From NCBI GenBank assembly GCA_029593915.1, contig CP046147.1, positions 62,001 through 126,000 of the forward strand: a stretch of 64,000 bases of DNA. The letters run 5' to 3'. Under the pieces are notes generated by a model. It ran no database searches, was not told the origin of the DNA, and saw nothing but the letters and a program-made list of their open reading frames with translations. This DNA is from Candidatus Lucifugimonas marina. GTDB lineage: Bacteria > Chloroflexota > Dehalococcoidia > Lucifugimonadales > Lucifugimonadaceae. The position numbers and the translations under genes are program-made. Shown piece after piece: positions 57,345-64,000 of the stretch (position 1 is the stretch's first letter; each line of letters begins with the position of its first letter).

Positions 57345-58022
57345 TTGGCCAGACACACCCGGCTACAAGCACTGAACGCAGTTCACGAGATCAGCGTCGT
57401 GCCTGTTTTTTACAACAGTGATATTTCGACCGTACAGAACATTGCCAAGGCGTGTGTGAACGGCGGAATCAAGGTTCTCGAGTTCACAAACCGTGGCGAT
57501 CACGCTTGGGAAGTGTTCTCGGCACTCGATAAGTTCTGTGCTGCAGAGCTTCCTGAAGCGATTCTGGGCGCAGGTTCGGTTCTCGATGCAGGAACGGCTT
57601 CGATGTACATCAGCGCCGGTGCAAGCTTTATCGTTGGTCCTGTTACCAACCCTGACGTTGCAAAGGTCTGCAACCGACGTAAAGTCGGATATGTACCCGG
57701 ATGCGGAACTGCATCTGAAATCTCGGCAGCAGAAGAACTCGGTGCCGACATCGTGAAAGTATTCCCGGGCAGCGCCGTCGGTGGCCCAGGGTTCGTGAAA
57801 GACGTTCTCGCTCCTATGCCGTGGTCATCGATCATGCCTACAGGTGGTGTCGACATCACAGAAGAGTCGCTCCGACCGTGGTTCGAGGCAGGTGTAGTTT
57901 CAGTAGGAATGGGCTCGAAGCTTATTTCGTCCGACATCATCAAAGAAGGCGCGTGGGACAAGCTTGAGCAGCGCAGCAAAGACACTGTTGCTCTGATCAA
58001 GTCGATTAAGGCATCACTCTAG
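57345..58022 (+). CDS. eda: KDPG/KHG aldolase
   Basis: A 225-residue class I aldolase. The catalytic Glu lies in VLEFTNRGDHA and the Schiff-base Lys in ADIVKVFPGSAVGG; the phosphate site is in IMPTGGVDITEESL. It splits 2-keto-3-deoxy-6-phosphogluconate to pyruvate and glyceraldehyde-3-phosphate. The TTG start at 57345 has a strong AAGGAG upstream. KDG kinase, which makes its substrate, follows 110 bases later, so the two form the lower Entner-Doudoroff-type branch. Confidence 0.92.
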   Translation: MARHTRLQALNAVHEISVVPVFYNSDISTVQNIAKACVNGGIKVLEFTNRGDHAWEVFSALDKFCAAELPEAILGAGSVLDAGTASMYISAGASFIVGPVTNPDVAKVCNRRKVGYVPGCGTASEISAAEELGADIVKVFPGSAVGGPGFVKDVLAPMPWSSIMPTGGVDITEESLRPWFEAGVVSVGMGSKLISSDIIKEGAWDKLEQRSKDTVALIKSIKASL

Positions 58023-58132
58023 GGTGCCAGAGGCACTGTTTTTCAGCTTGGATCGATTGATTCGCAATTGATCCAAGTTGAGCTATTTCAAGTTAGTAAC
58101 CATCCTGAACACATAGAAGAATCGAGAGAAAA

Positions 58133-59158
58133 ATGGTCAAGGTAGTAACTTTTGGTGAGGTGATGCTCCGACTCGCAACGATGCGACGGGAGCGTTTCAC
58201 TCAGGCACGAGAATTTGAAGTCACTTACGGTGGTGGTGAATGTAACGTTGCAGTTTCGCTGGCGCAGTTTGGTGTCGACGCAACGTTCGTAACAGCCATT
58301 CCAGATAACGACATCGGGCAGTCTTGCATTAACTACATCCGGCAGTTTGGTGTAGATACATCTGAAATCCTTCGACAGGGTCAACGTCTCGGCACTTACT
58401 ACCTCGAATCTGGCGCAGCAATGCGTGCTTCGAAGGTTGTTTACGACCGTGCAGCTTCTTCGATTGCTGAAATCCAGACCGGCGATGTCGACTGGAAGAA
58501 AGTGTTCGACGGTGCCGACTGGTTCCACTTCACTGGAATCACCCCAGCAATCTCAAAGAACGCAGCAGAAGTTTGCGTAGAAGCCGCAAAGGCAGCCAAA
58601 GAGCTTGGGCTGACCGTTTCTGCCGACATGAACTACCGCAAGAATCTCTGGTCGCCCAAAGAAGCTCAGGCAACCATGATTCCGATGATGCAGTACGTCG
58701 ATGTTTCTATCGGAAACGAAGAAGACGCTGAGAAGTGCCTCGGAATCGCCGCTGAGGGCGTTGATGTCACTGTGGGTGAGATCGATCCTGAGGCATACAG
58801 GCCGGTTGTTCAGGCTCTTGTCGATAAGTTCGGATTCAAGAAGGTCGCAATCACGCTTCGTGAGAGCTTCTCGGCTGACGATAACGGCTGGAGCGCTATT
58901 TACTTCGATGGCGACGAAATTCTTGTGGGTCGCAAGTACCCGGTACGAATCGTCGATCGTGTTGGCGGTGGTGACTCGTTCTGTGCAGCGATGATCTACG
59001 GTCTACTCCAAGACGGTTGGGATTCTCGACAGGTTCTCGATTTTGCAGTTGCTTCTTCGGCTATGTCACACACCTTCCACGGCGACTTCAACCTCGTCAG
59101 CGTGAAGGAAGTTATGGCAGTTGCAGGCGGAGACACATCAGGCCGAGTCCAACGCTAG
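58133..59158 (+). CDS. kdgK: 2-keto-3-deoxygluconate kinase (PfkB family)
   Basis: A 341-residue PfkB-type sugar kinase. The N-terminal TFGEVMLRLATMRRERFTQA and GGGECNVAVSLAQFG motifs bind the sugar; the ATP site with catalytic Asp is in VDRVGGGDSFCAAMIYGLL. It phosphorylates 2-keto-3-deoxygluconate (or a related keto-deoxy sugar acid) to the substrate of the aldolase encoded upstream. ATG start at 58133. A strong terminator 76 bases after the stop ends the pair. Confidence 0.9.
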   Translation: MVKVVTFGEVMLRLATMRRERFTQAREFEVTYGGGECNVAVSLAQFGVDATFVTAIPDNDIGQSCINYIRQFGVDTSEILRQGQRLGTYYLESGAAMRASKVVYDRAASSIAEIQTGDVDWKKVFDGADWFHFTGITPAISKNAAEVCVEAAKAAKELGLTVSADMNYRKNLWSPKEAQATMIPMMQYVDVSIGNEEDAEKCLGIAAEGVDVTVGEIDPEAYRPVVQALVDKFGFKKVAITLRESFSADDNGWSAIYFDGDEILVGRKYPVRIVDRVGGGDSFCAAMIYGLLQDGWDSRQVLDFAVASSAMSHTFHGDFNLVSVKEVMAVAGGDTSGRVQR

Positions 59159-59233
59159 TTTTTCACTACGGGTTCGAGTTTGGTGGGTTGAGTTGGTCTG
59201 ATGGCTCCGCTGAGCGTTTGACCAGATAACACG

Positions 59234-59273
59234 AAAAGGCCCTCCTGAGATTTTCTCGGGAGGGCCTTTTTTT
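59234..59273 (+). terminator. Terminator of eda-kdgK
   Basis: A 14-bp stem (AGGCCCTCCTGAG / CTCGGGAGGGCCT) followed by TTTTTTT. Confidence 0.93.
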
Positions 59274-59377
59274 ATTCGATTAGATAACAACAACCAACAT
59301 TGTCATCCTGAATTCATTTTCAGGATCTATCGTGCGAACTGAACAATTTCACATGTGAGACCAATGCTCACAAACTG

Positions 59378-59505
59378 TCATTGCTAGGAGGTACGACGTG
59401 GCAATCAGCGTACCAAGAGGCGCCTCATCCGATCCAGCCTGTAACCAAACTCCCCACTCCTCCGAAGGTCTCTCCACTTCGCTTTCGCTTCGGTCGAGAT
59501 GAGGA
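59378..59505. repeat. Intergenic repeat (family A), 128-base copy
   Basis: Starts TCATTGCTAGGAGGTACGAC, then GTGGCAATC; ends with CCGAAGGTCTCTCCACTTCG and CGGTCGAGA. The same two ends at the same distance occur at 60630-60758. The gap 59159-59511 has no gene; it also holds the kdgK terminator and a small palindrome at about 59299-59328. Confidence 0.75.
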
Positions 59506-59511
59506 AGTTTG

Positions 59512-59838
59512 CTACCCCTGATTACCCTCAGTCTTAATCACAACCTCGAATCCTAGAATCGCTGAACCGTGGGCAACTGTGCCATCGTTCTTGTTTTCGG
59601 CTGCCTGTCGGTGTCCATGCTGAAAAGCCTGTGAACTCACCCACGCCTGAAACGACTCTTCTGAATCCCATCGGGTGTAAACGAAGTAGCGATCTTCGCC
59701 TTCGACGGGTCTAAGCAGCTCAAAACCTTCGAATCCCGGCTGGTTCTCAACCTCGCCAGCACGCTGCTGGAATCGCTTCTCAAGCTCTTCGCCCTTGCCC
59801 TCGCCAACTGCGATTGCGTTGATCTTCACGATGCTCAT
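59512..59838 (-). CDS. MhuD-like heme-degrading monooxygenase
   Basis: A 108-residue ABM-fold protein close in pattern to mycobacterial MhuD: VKINAIAVGEGKGEELEKRF, QPGFEGFELLRPVEGEDRYF, then SFQAWVSSQAFQHGHRQ. The Asn in INAI, the Trp in FQAW and the His in GHR match the catalytic Asn, Trp and heme-ligand His of MhuD. Such enzymes open heme to release iron. ABM-fold relatives with other roles exist, so heme is likely but not certain. ATG 59838 follows GGAG at 11 bases. Confidence 0.78.
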   Translation of the reverse strand: MSIVKINAIAVGEGKGEELEKRFQQRAGEVENQPGFEGFELLRPVEGEDRYFVYTRWDSEESFQAWVSSQAFQHGHRQAAENKNDGTVAHGSAILGFEVVIKTEGNQG

Positions 59839-59965
59839 AAGTCGTTAGTCTCCTAAAGCCAGCCCGACACGGGATGACGAAAATCTCTTTAATAAGTGAA
59901 TCGTAAGCGACAGAAGACCAGTTCGACCTGTGGAATCTGCCTAAATAGCTGACGTCACCCGTCGT

Positions 59966-60616
59966 TCATTCGAGTTCACCATCGGTTTCGTGACCTTCTA
60001 CGAGCTCGAGGTAGCCGGGAAGGACGTCGTCGATGTAAGCCTGTTCGAGGAGTTTTACGAGTTCAATCGGATCGGTGTGGCCGATCACTTTCGCACCCGT
60101 GTCTTTGTTAATTACCTCAACTAGCTGGTCGATATGATCGGCTATACCTCCGGTTCCTTCGAGAACCCCGATGATTTTTGCCTGGTCGAATGCGATGGCG
60201 AACTCACCGAGAGTTCCAGAGCGCCCACCAACGATAACCACAGCATCACAAGTCTGAATATTCTCGACTTCACGACCCATCAGGCCGCTGCCTGTGTAGA
60301 CGATGATGTCGTAGCCGCGGGTAGGCGAGTTGTAGCGTTCGACGTGTTCAGTAAAGCTCTGGGCAGGCGAAATTCCGATCACAAGTCCACCTTGTGATTT
60401 GGCTCCGAGCACGGAGTCATGGGGCAGTCCGGGTGCGATACCCGTAACGAGCGTGTAGCCACGTTTTCCTACTTCGGCACCGAGATCATAAATCTTCTCT
60501 CGGGCTGATTCAGGTACTTCGCCACCGGCGGAACCCATTACGCCGAACACCATCTTTGGAAATTCAGAGAGCTCGCCGTAGCTGGCTGTGATTTTTTTGT
60601 TGTCTTGGTTGGTCAT
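59966..60616 (-). CDS. SLOG/LOG-like Rossmann-fold protein
   Basis: A 216-residue protein with the LOG/SLOG nucleotide-binding fold: VFGVMGSAGGEVP at the first loop, and VVIVGGRSGTLGEFAIAFDQ matching GGxGTxxE. It belongs with TIGR00725-like proteins of the DprA/LOG superfamily, which bind nucleotide-type ligands or cleave cytokinin-like nucleotides; the function of this branch is not established. ATG start at 60616. The neighbour is the MhuD-like gene 127 bases downstream; no functional link is obvious. Confidence 0.8.
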   Translation of the reverse strand: MTNQDNKKITASYGELSEFPKMVFGVMGSAGGEVPESAREKIYDLGAEVGKRGYTLVTGIAPGLPHDSVLGAKSQGGLVIGISPAQSFTEHVERYNSPTRGYDIIVYTGSGLMGREVENIQTCDAVVIVGGRSGTLGEFAIAFDQAKIIGVLEGTGGIADHIDQLVEVINKDTGAKVIGHTDPIELVKLLEQAYIDDVLPGYLELVEGHETDGELE

Positions 60617-60629
60617 AAAGCTATTTTGT

Positions 60630-60758
60630 CATTGCGAGGAGGAACGACGTGGCAATCGGTGGTCGAATGCAATGCTCTTGACGATCCAGCTGGTCGAATA
60701 CTCCAAGCCCTTCGCCCTTCCGAAGATCCCTCCACTCCGCTTTGCTACGGTCGGGACG
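60630..60758. repeat. Intergenic repeat (family A), 129-base copy
   Basis: Begins TCATTGCGAGGAGGAACGAC and ends with GATCCCTCCACTCCGCTTTG and CTACGGTCGGGA. It matches 59378-59505 at both ends and 12383-12420 at the right end. Confidence 0.8.
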
Positions 60759-60851
60759 GGGATGTACTGGTCGGTCAATGTTGCCGGAGTAGCTTGACCT
60801 GTCGTCCTTCGAGAGCCTCAGGATGACATTTTCTATTGGCACCGCTCGACT

Positions 60852-60955
60852 CCTTCTCCCAGCGGGAGAAGGCTGGGATGAGGGAGATACGTTCATGCAG
60901 CCATCTGTCGACCGATTCTCCTTCACCTAAATCCTCTCCCGCCGGGATAGGACTC
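60852..60955. repeat. Paired hairpin intergenic repeat (family B), copy 2
   Basis: CCTTCTCCCAGCGGGAGAAG followed by GCTGGGATGAGGGAG, and at the other end CTTCACCTAAATCCTCTCCC with a second hairpin. It is the reverse-complement arrangement of 45328-45430. Together with the family A copy it fills the gap 60617-60966, which has no gene. Confidence 0.75.
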
Positions 60956-60966
60956 GGATAAGCCAC

Positions 60967-62664
60967 CTAATAACCCATCGCAACGCCATCTCGCCTCGGA
61001 TCGGCACCTCCGAGCATTGTTCCGTGCTCAGTGAACTGGATTCCTTGACCGCCGCCGACGGCGTTGTGCCAGTCAGGGGCGACGTGAACTCGATGTCCTC
61101 TTCGTGCCAGGTCTTCTCTCATATGCTCGGGGAACCTGTTTTCGAGAAGCAGCATGCCGTTGTCGTAGTGTCTGAATCGAGGAGCCTCGATGGCTTCCTG
61201 GACGTTCATTCCGCCATCAATGTGGGCGTGCATCATCTGCGCAGTAGTGTGCAGAATGCCCCAACTACCGGGAGTGGCTATAGATAAGCGAATTTTCTTA
61301 TCGCCAGAACCGTCGTCAGCATCTTCGTAGATTTGGGCCGGTGCAATACAGAAATCTTCCTGCTTTCCGGGTCCGATCAAGTTCGGACTCGCACTATCTG
61401 GGTCGATATCGAACCACTTGCACATGTTGTTCATAAACACGCCCGTATCGCCAGCAACCACCGCCGATCCGAACGCACTTCCAAGCGATTGCGTGATGGT
61501 CACAACGTTGCCTTCTGCATCGGCAGTAACAAAGTGAGTCGTTAGACCGTTTGCGAATTGTGGTTTTACACCGGCAGGAGGATGATCGACTCGAGAGCGA
61601 TTCCAGCGCTCGGCTGGAGGCCCCGAAGTTTCGAGCATGCTAATTTCGGCTGCTCGGTCGGCTGCGTACTCGGCTGAGAGCAGGCGGTCGAGTGGAATTT
61701 CCACATGACGAGGATCGCCTGAGTACTTCGCTCGATCATCGGCGGCGATGTAGACCGCTTCGACTAACTTGTGAAGCGTGTCGCTTGATCCATAAGTAAG
61801 TTCGTCGAAATTACTCAGAATATTCAAAGTTTCCAGAATCTGGAATCCTGACGAGTTCGGTGGTGCAACCCGAACTTCCAAACCACGATAGTTTGTGCTG
61901 AGTGGCTCTTGCCAGTACGCTCGATACGCAGCGAGTTCTTCACGGCTAATAATTCCACCAGCTGCTTTTAACCCCGCCTGAATACGATCACCGAGCATGC
62001 CTTCGTAAAATTCTTTTTGACCGCCTTCTGAGATAGCGGCGAGAGATTTAGCGAGATCGGGCTGGCGTAGCACCGAGCCGGCACCCATTCCGGTTCGTTC
62101 GATCACCAAAGCCTTTTGCGAGGAGTCGAATCTGTCGATTCGCACGAGATTTTCTTCGATCATGTCGGCGTTGAACGGCGAGAGAACGATTCCTTCGTCG
62201 GCATAGCGGATTCCATCACGCATCACCCGTGACAGCGATAGCGACCCATACGTGTCGTGGAGAGTGGTCCAGCCTGAGACGTTTCCGGGCACAAGCGGAG
62301 ATATAGGACCCGTTTCGGCGTTCAAATTGTCGTACATCTCAGGTTGAGCAGCGTTCGGGGCGTGGGCAGAGAAATTCAGTATGCGAGTTCGTTTCTCTTT
62401 GGCGATATAGACCATCGCTATGCCGATTCCGCCGACTCCCGACATATACGGCTCGGCTACGTTGAGCATTGCTGCCACCGCAACTGCTGCATCGATGGCG
62501 TTTCCGCCGTCTCGGAGTACGTCTAAACCCGCTTGAGAGGCGTATGGATGCGCTGATGCGACCATTCCGTGTTTACCAACCGCTGGGGCTCGTGTGGAGC
62601 GTCCGTGCGGTGAAGTACCCGCAGGAAACAGCGAATTTGGATCGATTTCATCGACGTTATACAC
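60967..62664 (-). CDS. ggt: Gamma-glutamyltransferase
   Basis: A 565-residue Ntn-hydrolase precursor. The autocleavage/nucleophile threonine is in GLTTHFVTADAEGN near residue 370, the small-subunit features are SLGSAFGSAVVAGDTGVFMN, and the large-subunit start has HPYASQAGLDVLRDGGNAID. It transfers or hydrolyses gamma-glutamyl groups from glutathione-like compounds. There is no clear signal peptide, so a cytosolic form is likely, as in some gamma-glutamyltransferase-like amidases. GTG start at 62664. The sugar-isomerase-like gene lies 52 bases upstream. Confidence 0.9.
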   Translation of the reverse strand: MYNVDEIDPNSLFPAGTSPHGRSTRAPAVGKHGMVASAHPYASQAGLDVLRDGGNAIDAAVAVAAMLNVAEPYMSGVGGIGIAMVYIAKEKRTRILNFSAHAPNAAQPEMYDNLNAETGPISPLVPGNVSGWTTLHDTYGSLSLSRVMRDGIRYADEGIVLSPFNADMIEENLVRIDRFDSSQKALVIERTGMGAGSVLRQPDLAKSLAAISEGGQKEFYEGMLGDRIQAGLKAAGGIISREELAAYRAYWQEPLSTNYRGLEVRVAPPNSSGFQILETLNILSNFDELTYGSSDTLHKLVEAVYIAADDRAKYSGDPRHVEIPLDRLLSAEYAADRAAEISMLETSGPPAERWNRSRVDHPPAGVKPQFANGLTTHFVTADAEGNVVTITQSLGSAFGSAVVAGDTGVFMNNMCKWFDIDPDSASPNLIGPGKQEDFCIAPAQIYEDADDGSGDKKIRLSIATPGSWGILHTTAQMMHAHIDGGMNVQEAIEAPRFRHYDNGMLLLENRFPEHMREDLARRGHRVHVAPDWHNAVGGGQGIQFTEHGTMLGGADPRRDGVAMGY

Positions 62665-62716
62665 GTGATCGCCTTTCAGTTTTTTAGGTTGGCTCAGATT
62701 TAGACGTGAGTGGTGT

Positions 62717-63520
62717 TTACGCCAGAGTTGATAGATGGTTTCGTGAGTCGATTCGTTCCTGATCAGAGCCGTACGCCATCGAATAGTGCCCTTTGTAACC
62801 GGTGCTCTCTAACCGTGTGAACAGATTGGCGAAATCGAGATTGCCCTCGCCGGGAACCAGGTGAACCTCGTAGTCGCCATGATTATCGGCAAGGCGAACT
62901 TCGCCAATGCGGTCGATTCCAAACGCGTCCAGGAAACCATCTATGCCATCAGGCACGAGATGCGAATGGTTAGCGGTAAACGCCCAGCCGAGGTGTTCTG
63001 GAGGAATTTCGTCGAAATACTCTTTTGTTTCTTCGACCGTGTGCGCCATGTAGTGAATTTCGGCATGCTCAGGCTCGAAATTAAGATTCTCAAGGAGGAT
63101 ATTTTGTCCGGTGTCGGCACCGTACTTGCCAATTCGCTTTAGGCGCTCGAGAGCAGCCTTTTTACGTTCAGGAACGTCACCGGTGAAGTGGTAACCGGCG
63201 TGAACAACGGTCCATGCGCAGTCGAGCTGATTCGCGAGGTCGACACTCGCCCGCATGTATTCCTCGACTGCACGTGAAACATACGGCGAATATTCGGCAA
63301 CGTTCACCGCCGAGAGAGTGTGCAGGCCAATCGAAATTCCGTTTGATTCGCACAAGTCACGCACTGCCCGTGATCGTTCAGGCGTCCATGTGTCCATGTG
63401 ATTAGGACCCGCATCAGCGTTGAAATCGAGAAAGAAAAACTCGTTGTCTATCGCCCACTGAATTGCGTCTTCCAGTCGGGTTTTTCCTGCATCCACACCA
63501 ATTCGATCTTTCAGCGACAT
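62717..63520 (-). CDS. Sugar phosphate isomerase/epimerase-like TIM barrel
   Basis: A 267-residue xylose-isomerase-like TIM barrel (AP-endonuclease-2 family). Metal-type positions are seen in WTVVHAGYHF, ILLENLNFEPEH (Glu), FTANHSHLVPDG and ADNHGDYEVHLVPGEG. The family includes sugar isomerases, epimerases and inosose-type dehydratases; the substrate is unknown. The start is ATG 63520 with AGGAAAG upstream; the frame runs to 63673 but the extra part is Arg/Lys-rich and looks non-coding. Gamma-glutamyltransferase lies downstream and an amidohydrolase gene upstream on the same strand. Confidence 0.8.
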   Translation of the reverse strand: MSLKDRIGVDAGKTRLEDAIQWAIDNEFFFLDFNADAGPNHMDTWTPERSRAVRDLCESNGISIGLHTLSAVNVAEYSPYVSRAVEEYMRASVDLANQLDCAWTVVHAGYHFTGDVPERKKAALERLKRIGKYGADTGQNILLENLNFEPEHAEIHYMAHTVEETKEYFDEIPPEHLGWAFTANHSHLVPDGIDGFLDAFGIDRIGEVRLADNHGDYEVHLVPGEGNLDFANLFTRLESTGYKGHYSMAYGSDQERIDSRNHLSTLA

Positions 63521-63570
63521 GTTTTCTTTCCTGTTTTGCCTGTGGGTTGCTTGTTTGGTCTTCTGAAGAA

Positions 63571-64000
63571 TCAATTCCAGTTTGCGTAAAGCTTGCTGTT
63601 TTCTAGATTTATTACTTGGTACGGCAGTCCTGTTGCTTCGGCAGCCTGTTTGCCTTCGTCGAGAACAAGCCAAGTGCCGCCTTTGCCGATTGCTCGACCG
63701 TTAAGCATGATCATCTCTCCAGCAACCAGCGACATCGATGCCTTACCCGTTCCAGGATTCACGATTGTTACGTCGGCATCGGCGCCTTCTGAGAAGTGGC
63801 CTTTGTTGAGCAATCCCATGAGTCGAGATGGCGTGTAGCTGAGTTTGATAACTGCTTCATCCATACTGAGAGCACCGAATGCGACTAGTGCCATTGTTCG
63901 TTCGATGGCGACGTTTCGTGGAAGCGATCCGCCATCGGTTGAAATGGCATCGACCCTAAACGTTCCGTCGTCATATTTGGCGGTCGCAAGGCTAAATGCG
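63571..64000 (-). CDS. Amidohydrolase family protein, C-terminal part at window edge
   Basis: The frame is open from the right window edge, giving at least 142 residues. It carries the typical C-terminal part of a cyclic amidohydrolase (dihydroorotase/D-aminoacylase-like): DAISTDGGSLPRNVAIERTM with the catalytic-Asp region, ALSMDEAVIKLSYTPSRLMG, and the closing GHFSEGADADVTIVNPGTG. The N-terminal metal site lies outside. It probably hydrolyses a ring amide or N-acyl bond. It ends 50 bases before the sugar-isomerase-like gene and may share its transcript. Confidence 0.75.
   Translation of the reverse strand, partial: AFSLATAKYDDGTFRVDAISTDGGSLPRNVAIERTMALVAFGALSMDEAVIKLSYTPSRLMGLLNKGHFSEGADADVTIVNPGTGKASMSLVAGEMIMLNGRAIGKGGTWLVLDEGKQAAEATGLPYQVINLENSKLYANWN

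Overview
The window looks like a chromosomal segment from a bacterium of the phylum Chloroflexota, most likely a marine SAR202-like member of the Dehalococcoidia. This is an inference. It rests on the mix of sugar-acid dehydratases, amidohydrolases and aldolases with actinobacteria-like redox genes, on AT/GC-balanced coding DNA, and on many short palindromic intergenic repeats. No 16S rRNA gene lies in the window. No CRISPR array, prophage or complete transposon was seen.

Layout. Positions 1-8 kb carry the edge of nudC, a DUF1761 membrane protein, a frameshifted TrpB-like gene, a sugar-acid dehydratase of the enolase superfamily coupled to a DehI-like gene, and a fused trehalose-6-phosphate synthase/phosphatase. 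From 8 to 17 kb there is a GH15 trehalase/glucoamylase-like enzyme, a YjhG-type xylonate dehydratase, an O6-alkylguanine methyltransferase, an unusual sensor kinase with an N-terminal DNA-binding HTH, and its response regulator. From 17 to 25 kb there is an amidohydrolase/cupin/MBL cluster, a TetR-MFS efflux pair with three identical operators, a MarR-NmrA pair with matching operators (the NmrA gene carries an internal stop), and an NHL-propeller lipoprotein. From 25.4 to 27.5 kb lies a decayed ~2 kb island at the 3' end of tRNA-Asp, bounded by a 33-bp tRNA duplication. From 27.6 to 32.5 kb there is a glutaredoxin, a csoR-copA-YHS copper operon, a cytochrome c lipoprotein and a PAP2-family membrane enzyme. 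From 33 to 46.7 kb are core genes: rpoB, rpoC, tRNA-Val, thrS, citrate synthase and a MidA-type methyltransferase. From 46.8 to 51.3 kb is a complete gcvT-gcvH-gcvPA-gcvPB glycine-cleavage operon. From 51.5 to 64 kb there are two tiny membrane proteins, an amidohydrolase, a selenocysteine peroxiredoxin, a frameshifted ZU5-like lipoprotein, an HpaI-type aldolase divergent from KDPG aldolase plus KDG kinase, a MhuD-like heme monooxygenase, a SLOG protein, gamma-glutamyltransferase, a sugar isomerase/epimerase-like gene and the end of another amidohydrolase.

How it fits together. Several enzymes converge on sugar-acid breakdown through 2-keto-3-deoxy intermediates: the enolase-superfamily dehydratase, YjhG, the HpaI aldolase, KDG kinase and KDPG aldolase. 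OtsAB and GH15 could make and break trehalose. The peroxiredoxin (Sec, no Cys) would need an external thiol reductant, and the CGYC glutaredoxin is a candidate.

The most notable observation is an in-frame UGA exactly at the peroxidatic position of a peroxiredoxin, followed by a 7-bp hairpin at bacterial-SECIS distance. Also notable are the loss of three of four cysteines at the second zinc site of RpoC, the tRNA-Asp island, the HTH sensor kinase, and two families of ~100-165 bp paired-palindrome repeats. Four genes are interrupted by single-base frameshifts or stops. Either the region is accumulating pseudogenes or the assembly has base errors; sequence alone cannot decide.
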